DNA of 6,743 nt from an uncultured Prevotella sp. (GTDB taxonomy: Bacteria > Bacteroidota > Bacteroidia > Bacteroidales > Bacteroidaceae), in the NCBI GenBank assembly GCA_945863825.1, contig CAMBBY010000068.1, positions 1-6,743 of the forward strand, read 5' to 3'. Both the position numbers and the translations under genes were made by a program. The notes beneath the pieces are model-generated. The model did not search any database and was not told the DNA's origin. It saw only the letters and a program-made list of their open reading frames with translations. The number at the start of each line of letters is the position of its first letter. The stretch's first letter is position 1. Below are positions 1-6,049 of this stretch, piece by piece.

Positions 1-2
1 GA

Positions 3-539
3 ATCAGACTTATCATGGAAGATCAGCATCTCACCCAGAAAAGTTTCTCGCAGCTTACGGGAATTGGTGAGGCTTCGCTGAGCAGTATTTTTAATGATCG
101 TACAAAACCGACGCTCAATCACATAGATGCCATTCACAAAAAGTTTCCTCAGGTAAGACTCGAATGGTTGCTCTATGGAATTCCTCCTATGTATATAGAA
201 AATGAGAATCAGAATGATGCTTCCTCTACTCCATCTTCAAGTTCGCCAGATTCTTCTCCTGCCATCGGTGGACTGGCTTTTGACTTTGGTGACGATGCAT
301 CTCTGTCTGCCGCTGAAGCTTCTTCTCGTGCTTCATCTGCTAATGAGTCTTCAGCAGCCTCTTCACAGATGCATCAAGGCTCGCTTTTTGATCAGCCTAA
401 TATGCCCGGTGTAAATCATACACCAAAAAATCAGCCTCACGAGAACGTGAAATATATTGACAAGCCTCAGCGAAAAATTACCGAAATTCGTATCTTCTAT
501 GATGATCAGACCTGGGAGACATTTGTTCCCAAAAAGTAG
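3..539 (+). CDS. XRE-type helix-turn-helix regulator, 5'-truncated
   Basis: Probable DNA-binding transcriptional regulator of the small XRE-like type common in Bacteroidota. Its target is unknown. The reading frame is open to the first base (codons 3-14 read I-R-L-I), so the first Met at 15 is probably internal and the real start lies just before the contig edge. Counting from that Met, residues 7-34 form a helix-turn-helix (LTQKSFSQLTGIGEASLSSI, then the NDRTKPTL turn typical of this family). Residues 35-60 hold the EWLLYGIPPMY segment that usually closes the domain. Residues about 65-120 are a low-complexity Ser/Ala/Asp linker, probably disordered. Residues about 145-174 form a basic, conserved-looking tail (RKITEIRIFYDDQTWETFVP) also seen in related Bacteroidales regulators. 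No neighbour suggests what it controls. The fold is fairly certain and the function is not. Confidence 0.8.
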   Translation: MRLIMEDQHLTQKSFSQLTGIGEASLSSIFNDRTKPTLNHIDAIHKKFPQVRLEWLLYGIPPMYIENENQNDASSTPSSSSPDSSPAIGGLAFDFGDDASLSAAEASSRASSANESSAASSQMHQGSLFDQPNMPGVNHTPKNQPHENVKYIDKPQRKITEIRIFYDDQTWETFVPKK

Positions 540-883
540 TCGCAATGTCGTTTTGCATTGAAGGCAAAATAATGTCGAAACTCATAGTCTCTATATCGGT
601 TGTATAGACGCCGACAATGGTATGATTAAAATCTGGCTAAGTTCAGAAATGACGTTTGAATCATTGTCAGAATTGCACCCTGATGGGGGCTGAATGAAAT
701 ATCATATGATGGTCTGAATGACGTCTTGACGATGGCTTGTATTTCCGTGAAGAGGCATTCATGATGTCCTTCATCATTCTTCAGAATTGAATATTTCGTT
801 CTTTTAAAAAAGATGCAGAATCATTCCTCAGGGTGTGATTCTGCATCTTTTTCCTCTATAAAAATAAAATATGTGTATTTTCT
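540..883. other. Gene-free region downstream of the XRE gene
   Basis: No convincing gene is seen on either strand. The longest plus-strand reading after the XRE stop that I followed is a 20-codon frame at 545-607 with no supporting feature. The region holds weak dyads (for example GTC..TATA at about 588-596 pairing with TATAGAC at about 605-613), two copies of AATGTCG (544-550 and 571-577) and two of CTGAATGA (690-697 and 714-721). The one clear element is the hairpin at 807-852. It could be the 3' untranslated region of the regulator or decayed sequence. Confidence 0.5.
807..852. terminator. Bidirectional intrinsic terminator
   Basis: A perfect 17-bp inverted repeat (807-823 pairs with 836-852) encloses a 12-nt loop. 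The arms read AAAAAGATGCAGAATCA and its complement, so the stem base is an A-tract/U-tract on both strands, the form of a bidirectional rho-independent terminator. It insulates the downstream pyr promoter from read-through. It lies 267 nt after the XRE stop. Confidence 0.85.
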
Positions 884-914
884 TTTGTATTGTCGAAAAA
901 TTGCATTACCTTTG
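884..914 (+). promoter_or_regulatory. Bacteroidota primary-sigma promoter of the pyrK-pyrD-fhs operon
   Basis: The -33 element TTTG (884-887) and the -7 element TACCTTTG (907-914) are separated by 19 nt. This is the full consensus TTTG-N19-TAnnTTTG known for the main sigma factor of Bacteroidota. The predicted transcription start is near 920, giving a leader of about 120 nt before pyrK. It sits just after the terminator at 807-852. Confidence 0.8.
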
Positions 915-918
915 CATC

Positions 919-1043
919 ATGCTTCTGATTTTTGCCCGGTAACCTCATCCAGGGCGATGGAAAATCATGCTGGGCAGTAAGTAAATCATATAGGCTGAAT
1001 GCAGCCAAAAGTAGTCGAACAAGAAACATATTAAATCGTAGTG
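919..1043 (+). promoter_or_regulatory. Structured 5' leader of pyrK, candidate attenuator or riboswitch
   Basis: The leader can fold in two incompatible ways. Fold 1 pairs TGATTTT (926-932) with AAAATCA (961-967) and GCCC (934-937) with GGGC (952-955). Fold 2 pairs TGCCC (933-937) with GGGCA (972-976), enclosing CATC (946-949) paired with GATG (956-959). A separate hairpin pairs GGCTG (993-997) with CAGCC (1002-1006) around a 4-nt loop. Two tiny frames are present: 957-980 (7 codons) and 999-1034 (11 codons). No U-tract follows the hairpins, so any control would more likely act on translation. I do not recognise a known riboswitch class. Confidence 0.4.
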
Positions 1044-1820
1044 ATGAAAAAGTACATTATAGATCTTAAAGTAGTTTCAGTGGAATCATTGAGTGACAAG
1101 CATGTTTTGATTAAGCTTACCGATGATAAGCCACTTCCTGAAATGTGTCCTGGACAATTTGTAGAAGTCAAGGTGGAGCATGAACCTAATACCATGTTGC
1201 GCCGACCTATCTCCATCAATTTTGTAGATCGTGACAGAAATGAACTTTGGTTGCTCGTTGCCATGATTGGTACTGGTACTCGTCAGTTGGGTAATCTCCA
1301 GGCTGGCGATTATCTCAACTGTGTGCTTCCATTGGGCAATGGATTTTCCATGCCTGCAGAAGCCGGACAGAAATTCCTTCTTGTGGGTGGTGGTGTTGGT
1401 GTGGCTCCTTTGCTCTATTTCGGAAAATGCATCAAGGATATGGGGGCTGAACCTATCTTCCTCCTCGGTGCAAGAAAGGCAACTGATCTGCTCGAACTTG
1501 ATGAATTTGCTAAAATCGGAAGAGTATGTATTACTACCGAGGATGGCAGTGCTGGCGAACAGGGATTTGTAACCAACCATTCTGTTTTGCAGCATGAGCG
1601 CTTCGATATGATTTCTTCCTGTGGTCCTAAGCCGATGATGGTGAGCGTGGCTAAGTATGCGCAGAAGGCCAACGTGGAGTGCGAGGTTTCACTGGAGAAC
1701 ATGATGGCCTGCGGTCTGGGCGCTTGTCTCTGCTGTGTGGAGAAAACTACCAAGGGAAATCTTTGCGTCTGCAAGGAAGGACCGGTTTTCAATACTAAGA
1801 AACTTCTTTGGAATTTGTAA
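1044..1820 (+). CDS. pyrK: Dihydroorotate dehydrogenase B, electron transfer subunit PyrK
   Basis: FAD/[2Fe-2S] subunit of class 1B dihydroorotate dehydrogenase. It passes electrons from the FMN of PyrD to NAD+ in de novo pyrimidine synthesis in the cytoplasm. The protein has 258 residues, normal for the family. The N-terminal half is a ferredoxin-reductase-type FAD domain with the RPIS motif at 54-57. The NAD-binding half carries GGGVGVAP at 115-122 and CGP at 193-195. The C-terminal cluster motif shows Cys223, Cys228, Cys231 and Cys243 (spacing C-x4-C-x2-C-x11-C), the ligands expected for the [2Fe-2S] centre, followed by the family's GPVF. I chose ATG 1044 (MKKYIIDLK). An in-frame GTG directly before it at 1041 would add one residue. 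The upstream region is AT-rich and lacks a Shine-Dalgarno. pyrD follows after 60 nt. Confidence 0.95.
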   Translation: MKKYIIDLKVVSVESLSDKHVLIKLTDDKPLPEMCPGQFVEVKVEHEPNTMLRRPISINFVDRDRNELWLLVAMIGTGTRQLGNLQAGDYLNCVLPLGNGFSMPAEAGQKFLLVGGGVGVAPLLYFGKCIKDMGAEPIFLLGARKATDLLELDEFAKIGRVCITTEDGSAGEQGFVTNHSVLQHERFDMISSCGPKPMMVSVAKYAQKANVECEVSLENMMACGLGACLCCVEKTTKGNLCVCKEGPVFNTKKLLWNL

Positions 1821-1880
1821 ATTAAATCAACCGAGCGTTTGAAGAAAATCAGAACGCAAATGTAATATATTATTATTGTT

Positions 1881-2789
1881 ATGGCATCATTAAATGTAAA
1901 TATACATAATCTGAAGTTGAAGAACCCGGTAATGACAGCTTCCGGCACATTCGGATATGGTCTGGAATTTGCCGATTTCGTACCATTGGAAGAAATCGGT
2001 GGTATTATCGTGAAAGGTACTACTTTGGAATCGCGTGAGGGTAATGATTATCCTCGTATGGCTGAAACTCCACAGGGCATGCTCAATTGTGTGGGACTGC
2101 AGAACAAAGGTGTGGATTATTTCTGCAAAAACATCTATCCGCAGATTAAGGACATTGACACAAATATGATTGTCAATGTTTCGGGGCATTCTCCTGAGAG
2201 TTATGCTGCCTGTGCTGCTCGTATCAATGAACTGGATAAGATTCCTGCTATTGAACTCAACATCTCTTGTCCTAATGTGAAGGATGGGGGAATGGCTTTC
2301 GGAGTGACTTGCGAGGGGGCTTCCAGCGTGGTGAAGGCTGTGCGCCAGGTTTATCACAAGACCCTTATCGTAAAGCTCTCGCCTAATGTTACCAATATTG
2401 CTGATATCGCCAGAGCTTGTGAGGCTGAGGGTGCAGATTCTGTTTCTCTCATCAATACACTGATGGGAATGGCGGTAGATATTGAAAAGCGACAGCCACT
2501 GTTGAGCATCCGTACGGGTGGACTGAGCGGACCATGTGTCAAGCCTGTGGCTCTGCGTATGGTTTATGATGTGGCTCATGCTGTGAAAATTCCTGTAGTG
2601 GGACTGGGAGGAATCTCTACTGCCAAGGATGCTATCGAATTCCTGATGTGTGGAGCTACTGCCATCGAAATCGGTACGGCTAACTTCGTTGACCCAGCTG
2701 TGACCAAGAAGGTGAAAGACGGAATCAATGACTGGCTCGACCAGCATGGCTGTACTTCGGTACATGAAATCATTGGCGCCATCAAGTAA
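1881..2789 (+). CDS. pyrD: Dihydroorotate dehydrogenase B, catalytic subunit PyrD (class 1B)
   Basis: FMN-binding catalytic subunit that oxidises dihydroorotate to orotate, the fourth step of UMP synthesis. It works in a heterotetramer with PyrK, encoded just upstream. The 302-residue TIM barrel is of typical length. Visible motifs are the ASGTFGYG start of the barrel (20-27), Lys45 in IIVKGTT, NCVGLQN (69-75; the family usually has NxxGLQN), and [11 protein letters not shown] (127-137) with the catalytic base Cys130. Cysteine here, rather than serine, marks class 1. The PNVKxGG form and the pyrK neighbour mark class 1B. Further motifs are KLSPNV (165-170), the phosphate-binding GLGGI (241-245) and GTANF (265-269). 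The start at ATG 1881 gives the normal N-terminus ([19 protein letters not shown]). No Shine-Dalgarno is seen. A weak dyad (GCGTT/AACGC, 1835-1857) lies in the gap before it. Confidence 0.96.
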   Translation: MASLNVNIHNLKLKNPVMTASGTFGYGLEFADFVPLEEIGGIIVKGTTLESREGNDYPRMAETPQGMLNCVGLQNKGVDYFCKNIYPQIKDIDTNMIVNVSGHSPESYAACAARINELDKIPAIELNISCPNVKDGGMAFGVTCEGASSVVKAVRQVYHKTLIVKLSPNVTNIADIARACEAEGADSVSLINTLMGMAVDIEKRQPLLSIRTGGLSGPCVKPVALRMVYDVAHAVKIPVVGLGGISTAKDAIEFLMCGATAIEIGTANFVDPAVTKKVKDGINDWLDQHGCTSVHEIIGAIK

Positions 2790-2866
2790 TCGAATGTTGG
2801 CTAAACTCGTGCCATCAGGCAATCAGAACTTTCTAACTTATAATATAACTTTTTATAAAAAAGATA

Positions 2867-4531
2867 ATGTTATCGGATATTGAAATTGCAAAATCAGTAA
2901 AGTTGCGCCCTATCAACGACGTGGCAGCTGAACTGGGTCTTCATGAGGACCAAATCGAAAATTATGGTAGATATATTGCTAAGGTGACTACCGGGGCTAT
3001 TGACAAAGAGAAGTTTGCCGGTCATCATCTTATCCTTGTTACTGCTATCAGTCCAACCAAGGCAGGCAATGGTAAGACTACGGTGAGCGTGGGTCTGGCA
3101 CTTGGTATGCAGAAGATTGGCAAGAATGCTGTGGTGGCTCTCAGAGAACCTTCGCTGGGTCCTTGTTTTGGTATGAAGGGTGGAGCTGCTGGCGGTGGCT
3201 ATGCTCAGGTGCTTCCTATGGATAAAATCAATCTCCATTTTACAGGCGATTTCCATGCTATTACTGAAGCCAACAATATGATTGCTGCCCTTCTCGACAA
3301 CTACCGTTATCAGCACGAGGCTGAAGGATTCAAGCTCAAGAAGATTCTCTGGCGCCGCGTGATGGATGTAAATGATCGTGGTTTGCGCCGCATCATCACC
3401 GGTCTTGGCGATAAGAATGGCATTGAGACAGAAACAGGCTTTGATATTACTCCGGCTTCTGAGATTATGGCCATCATGTGTTTTGCCACAAGTATCGATG
3501 ATCTCCGCCGCCGCATCGACAATATCCTGCTTGGTATTACTGAGGACGACAAGCCTTTCACAGTGAAAGATATGGGAGTAGGTGGTAGTATCGTGGCATT
3601 GTTGCTGGATGCGTTGAAGCCAAATCTCGTACAGACTACTGAGGGAACGCCTGCTTTCGTACACTGTGGTCCTTTTGCCAATATTGCCCACGGATGTAAT
3701 TCTGTAATGGCTACAGCCGCTGCTCTTGAATACGGCGACTATGCTATTACTGAGGCTGGATTCGGTGCTGATCTGGGTGCAGAGAAGTTCTATGATATCA
3801 AATGCCGTAAAACTGGATTGCAGCCAGACCTGACTGTGCTGGTCGTTACTCTTCAAGCGCTGAAGATGCATGGTGGAGTGGCTCTGGAAGATATCAAGGA
3901 ACCAAATATCGCTGGTATGGAGAATGGTTATTGGAATCTTGATAAGCATGTCAGAAACTTGCAGAGTTTCGGTCAGACAGTTGTCATTGCCTTCAATAAG
4001 TTTGCTACTGATACAGACGAGGAGATAGAGGTGCTTCGTAAGCATTGTGAAGAAATGGGTTGCGGTTTTGCCGTCAACAGTGCCTTTGCTGAAGGTGGAA
4101 AGGGAGCTGTGGAATTGGCGGAATTGGTAGTGAAGACTATTGATGAGCGTCCTTCTTCGCCTCTTTATCTGGCTTATGGTGATGATGAATCTGTGGAGAA
4201 GAAAATCGAGTCTGTTGCTTTCAATCTTTATGGAGCAGGTAGTGTAACCTTGAGTGATTCTGCCAAGGCTATGATAGATGAAATCAAGAAGTTGGGTGCA
4301 GAGAAATTCCCAGTTTGTATCGCTAAGACACAGTATAGCTTCTCTACTGATGCGAAGGCCTATGGTCCTACAGATGGCTTTGAATTGCATGTACGCGATA
4401 TTACAGTTAATATGGGTGCTGAGATGATCGTTGTCATTGCAGGTCCTATCATGCGTATGCCTGGTTTGCCAAAGAGTCCTCAGGCAGAACGTATTGATGT
4501 AGTTAATGGTGAAATTACCGGCTTGTCTTAA
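2867..4531 (+). CDS. fhs: Formate-tetrahydrofolate ligase
   Basis: ATP-dependent cytoplasmic enzyme that joins formate to tetrahydrofolate, giving 10-formyl-THF for purine synthesis, formyl-Met-tRNA and other one-carbon uses. The 554 residues match the usual length of about 555. The nucleotide-binding loop is [12 protein letters not shown] (61-72). The conserved block [20 protein letters not shown] (93-112) is followed by [12 protein letters not shown] (121-132), both hallmarks of the family. No internal stop or frameshift is seen. It starts 77 nt after pyrD with no terminator or convincing promoter between, so it is probably co-transcribed with pyrK-pyrD, tying one-carbon supply to nucleotide synthesis. 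The gap contains TAACTTTT (2846-2853), which resembles a -7 element but has no -33 partner and lies too close to the start. The stop codon sits in the loop of a strong hairpin. Confidence 0.97.
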   Translation: MLSDIEIAKSVKLRPINDVAAELGLHEDQIENYGRYIAKVTTGAIDKEKFAGHHLILVTAISPTKAGNGKTTVSVGLALGMQKIGKNAVVALREPSLGPCFGMKGGAAGGGYAQVLPMDKINLHFTGDFHAITEANNMIAALLDNYRYQHEAEGFKLKKILWRRVMDVNDRGLRRIITGLGDKNGIETETGFDITPASEIMAIMCFATSIDDLRRRIDNILLGITEDDKPFTVKDMGVGGSIVALLLDALKPNLVQTTEGTPAFVHCGPFANIAHGCNSVMATAAALEYGDYAITEAGFGADLGAEKFYDIKCRKTGLQPDLTVLVVTLQALKMHGGVALEDIKEPNIAGMENGYWNLDKHVRNLQSFGQTVVIAFNKFATDTDEEIEVLRKHCEEMGCGFAVNSAFAEGGKGAVELAELVVKTIDERPSSPLYLAYGDDESVEKKIESVAFNLYGAGSVTLSDSAKAMIDEIKKLGAEKFPVCIAKTQYSFSTDAKAYGPTDGFELHVRDITVNMGAEMIVVIAGPIMRMPGLPKSPQAERIDVVNGEITGLS

Positions 4532-4545
4532 TCAGCCGGAATTTC
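4511..4545 (+). terminator. Stem-loop spanning the fhs stop codon
   Basis: GAAATT (4511-4516) and CCGGCT (4518-4523) pair with AGCCGG (4534-4539) and AATTTC (4540-4545): 12 base pairs with a single bulged A at 4517 and a 10-nt loop. The fhs TAA (4529-4531) is inside the loop. No U-tract follows, so it is not a textbook intrinsic terminator. It could be a 3'-end stabilising or processing hairpin. Confidence 0.5.
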
Positions 4546-4584
4546 TCAAAAGTTATATGCCAATGGAGCCGATTGTTATGTTTC

Positions 4585-4615
4585 ATTCAGAATGACCACA
4601 CAGGTCAGACTGAAT
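4585..4615 (+). other. Stem-loop downstream of fhs
   Basis: ATTCAG (4585-4590) pairs with CTGAAT (4610-4615), and TGACC (4593-4597) pairs with GGTCA (4603-4607) around an ACACA loop. The two helices are separated by a symmetric AA/GA internal loop. There is no U-rich tail. It may mark the 3' end of the operon transcript. Confidence 0.4.
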
Positions 4616-4660
4616 TCTAAATATACCCCTTTAAAAAGTAGGCTCAGTAATGAATATAGA

Positions 4661-4696
4661 TAAAACTGTAACAACTGTGACTGTGAAAAATTAACA
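4661..4696 (+). repeat. GTGAC-rich intergenic repeat, copy A
   Basis: Contains the pattern GTaAC-aact-GTGAC-t-GTGAa (4668-4687). Positions 4662-4686 pair with copy B (4732-4756) over 25 positions: 23 Watson-Crick pairs, one G-T wobble and one A-C mismatch. It is the most diverged copy; its tail ends in TTAACA, mirrored by TGTTAA at the start of copy B. Confidence 0.75.
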
Positions 4697-4720
4697 TCCA
4701 TTGAATGCTTGTTTAAGACC

Positions 4721-4759
4721 TGTTAAAATGGTCACGGTCACAGTTGTCACAGTTTTTAG
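4721..4759 (-). repeat. GTGAC-rich intergenic repeat, copy B (inverted)
   Basis: Read on the minus strand it carries GTGAC-aact-GTGAC-c-GTGAC-c and then ATTTT. All three five-base units are intact (plus-strand GTCAC at 4731-4735, 4737-4741 and 4746-4750). Positions 4725-4751 match copy C (4845-4871) in inverted orientation at 26 of 27 bases. Confidence 0.8.
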
Positions 4760-4838
4760 GGTAGGTATGTGATTTTTGCGCTTTCAATTTGAAAGGAAAT
4801 AATTTATGTATACATACTTTTGGGAAGGGATAGGTATT

Positions 4839-4871
4839 CTAAATTGTGACAACTGTGACCATGACCATTTT
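4839..4871 (+). repeat. GTGAC-rich intergenic repeat, copy C
   Basis: Same orientation as copy A: GTGAC (4846-4850), aact, GTGAC (4855-4859), c, aTGAC (4861-4865), then CATTTT. It lies just beyond the 3' end of queH. With copy B it forms an inverted pair across a spacer of about 80 nt. Confidence 0.8.
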
Positions 4872-4903
4872 GTGCTTTTATGATCCAGTTTTGCTTTTCC
4901 TCC

Positions 4904-5554
4904 TTATTCTTTCTCTCGATGATCCGTTTCTTTGTTCATTGCGTTGGAGGAAGCAAGGCTGAATTCGCAACCACAATAAAGCTGATTATAGAAATCGTTG
5001 ATATGGAGGAGTTCGTTGCGTCTCATCTGCAGTCCTCCTTTTCGCCAGTTTTGTTCCCACCATTCCACTTCAGGGCAGTCTTCTACGGCAAAGTGTCCAG
5101 CCATATCTATCTGTTTGATATTTTTCCAGCGCGATGAAGCCAGAGTTGTTGTCAGTAGGTGTATTCCGTGCGTTTGAGCGTAGGCTGCTGCTCTTTTTAA
5201 GCGAAATAGAAAGCATACGGAGCATCTTGGACCGCGTTCTGGTTCATTTTCAAGTCCTGTGACGGCTTTTCTCCATTCGTCATGGTTGTATTCGTCTTCA
5301 ATGTACGGAACTCCCTGTTGGGCAAGAAAACGGATGATTTCCTGCTTGCGGGTTTCATATTCTTCAAGCGGGTAGATATTGCTATTGGAAAAAAAGACAG
5401 TTGGTTTCATACCATTGCGCAACATACATTCTACAATGGCAGATGAACATGGGGCGCAACAGGCGTGCAGCAAAACTTCATGCCCTTCTGCTTTGCTTCC
5501 ATCTGGAAGTAAAAGCTTTACATATTTATATTGTTCTTCTGGAAGTATCTTCAT
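4904..5554 (-). CDS. queH: Epoxyqueuosine reductase QueH
   Basis: Reduces epoxyqueuosine to queuosine in the anticodon wobble position of tRNAs for Tyr, His, Asp and Asn. It is the metal/iron-sulfur enzyme of the former DUF208 family and does the same job as the unrelated cobalamin enzyme QueG. The 216-residue protein shows the full set of family cysteines: HACCAPC (30-36, Cys32, Cys33, Cys36), RCSVC (110-114, Cys111, Cys114) and the C-terminal YCGC (193-196, Cys194, Cys196). Also visible are FRLKRAA (117-123) and TTTLASSRWK (135-144), both typical. The last 20 or so residues are hydrophilic and look variable. ATG 5552-5554 gives a normal short N-terminus. The gene converges on fhs and stands alone here. 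Its leader contains a terminator-like hairpin. Confidence 0.95.
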   Translation of the reverse strand: MKILPEEQYKYVKLLLPDGSKAEGHEVLLHACCAPCSSAIVECMLRNGMKPTVFFSNSNIYPLEEYETRKQEIIRFLAQQGVPYIEDEYNHDEWRKAVTGLENEPERGPRCSVCFLFRLKRAAAYAQTHGIHLLTTTLASSRWKNIKQIDMAGHFAVEDCPEVEWWEQNWRKGGLQMRRNELLHINDFYNQLYCGCEFSLASSNAMNKETDHREKE

Positions 5555-5737
5555 CTTAATTATTCTGTTTTATAAATGGAGTTTATTGATTTCCTCGATA
5601 GTTTTCTTATCTATCCCTCAATGGATTTTCGTTCTCTCCATCCATTGATTTCCTTTCAAATCGCTCCGTTGTTTCCATCATGGAATTTAAATGAAATGTT
5701 TATATTTATTATTTGTAGTTTGACATATAGTCTTATA

Positions 5738-5782
5738 TAAACAAAAAACAAATGGGTTACAGTCTCTCTACAACCCCCATTT
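5738..5782 (-). terminator. Minus-strand intrinsic terminator hairpin in the queH leader
   Basis: In minus-strand RNA, GGGUUGUAG (5776-5768) pairs with CUGUAACCC (5762-5754) around an AGAGA loop. An AAAU/AUUU helix extends the base beyond a two-G bulge, and GUUUUUUGUUU (5749-5739) follows. Two of the pairs are G-U and become A-C mismatches in plus-strand RNA, so the stem is continuous only on the minus strand. It ends roughly 180 nt before the queH start codon. Confidence 0.65.
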
Positions 5783-5807
5783 TCCCAAATATATGAGAAA
5801 ACTATTG

Positions 5808-5815
5808 CAAAGATA
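5808..5815 (-). promoter_or_regulatory. Minus-strand Bacteroidota -7 promoter element
   Basis: On the minus strand this reads TATCTTTG, then CAA, an exact match to TAnnTTTG. Transcription would start near 5801 and run through the hairpin at 5738-5782 toward queH. A clear TTTG -33 element is missing at the expected distance; the stretch upstream on that strand is A-rich. Confidence 0.5.
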
Positions 5816-6037
5816 CTGCTTTTTTCTAACTTCTTATTTTTTAGAACTGTTTTTTTTTGTAAGATGCTGATATTTAACTAATTGTTAACAGAATTATTGG
5901 CTGAATACTAATGATTGTTAAACGGTTCGCGTTAATCTGTCTTAAATATTATCCCAATCTATCGAACGTATAGTTTTTTTAGTAAATTCGCAGAAAAAAC
6001 TAACAACATGAAAAAATGATTCACAACTAAACTATAT

Positions 6038-6042
6038 GGAGG
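6038..6042 (+). promoter_or_regulatory. Shine-Dalgarno site of the SIMPL gene
   Basis: GGAGG lies 7 nt before ATG 6050 and only 1 nt before ATG 6044. This favours 6050 as the start. It is the only strong Shine-Dalgarno match before a gene in the window; Bacteroidota use such sites sparingly. Confidence 0.6.
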
Positions 6043-6049
6043 AATGATT

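Larger units (their letters stand above)
4532..4903. other. Convergent intergenic region between fhs and queH
   Basis: 372 nt between genes that point toward each other, with no gene found. From left to right it holds the right arm of the fhs stop hairpin, a second stem-loop (4585-4615), repeat copies A and B in opposite orientation (4661-4759), a spacer with two palindromes (CTTTCAATTTGAAAG 4781-4795 and ATGTATACAT 4806-4815), then repeat copy C (4839-4871). This layout resembles repetitive extragenic palindrome clusters, which typically sit at convergent 3' ends. Confidence 0.6.
5555..6049. other. Divergent intergenic region between queH and the SIMPL gene
   Basis: 495 nt without a recognisable gene, very AT-rich. 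The queH side holds dyads that would fold in the queH leader: GATAG/CTATC (5597-5601 with 5611-5615), TCAATGGA/TCCATTGA (5618-5625 with 5641-5648) and TTCCA/TGGAA (5673-5677 with 5681-5685). It also holds the 11-nt direct repeat ATTGATTTCCT (5585-5595 and 5644-5654). The middle carries a minus-strand terminator and promoter element. The SIMPL side has T-runs, the dyad TTAAC-taatt-GTTAA (5874-5888), a second ATTGTTAA (5914-5921) and short mini-ORFs directly before the gene. Confidence 0.6.

Noticed and set aside
545..607. 20-codon ORF after the XRE gene
   Set aside because: No ribosome site, no similarity recognised, and short frames of this length occur by chance.
919..942. Leader peptide MLLIFAR upstream of pyrK
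   Set aside because: Its ATG coincides with the predicted transcription start, so it would have no ribosome-binding region.
1890..2822. 310-codon minus-strand ORF antisense to pyrD
   Set aside because: Shadow frame; pyrD on the plus strand has all its family motifs.
2846..2853. TAACTTTT as an fhs-specific promoter
   Set aside because: Last base deviates, no -33 partner, and the start site would leave almost no leader before ATG 2867.
2894..4390. 498-codon minus-strand ORF antisense to fhs
   Set aside because: A shadow of a highly conserved gene in another frame; its Ser/His/Ile-rich composition matches no family I recognise.
4788..4822. Plus-strand promoter TTTG-N23-TACTTTTG between repeat copies B and C
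   Set aside because: The -7 element matches, but spacing is at the extreme, and transcription would run only into copy C and antisense to queH. Possible source of an antisense RNA, not supported enough to annotate.
4661..4871. CRISPR array or insertion sequence ends
   Set aside because: Repeats alternate in orientation, spacers differ in size (about 24 and 80 nt), and there is no transposase or target-site duplication in view.
4880..5137. 85-codon plus-strand ORF
   Set aside because: Lies antisense within and beyond queH, is low in recognisable features, and queH on the minus strand explains the coding signal.
5964..5990. GAAC...TTCG as an ECF-sigma or TAAATTCG variant promoter for the SIMPL gene
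   Set aside because: Spacing (19 nt) does not fit the usual ECF pattern and no TTTG -33 element is present; too weak to call.
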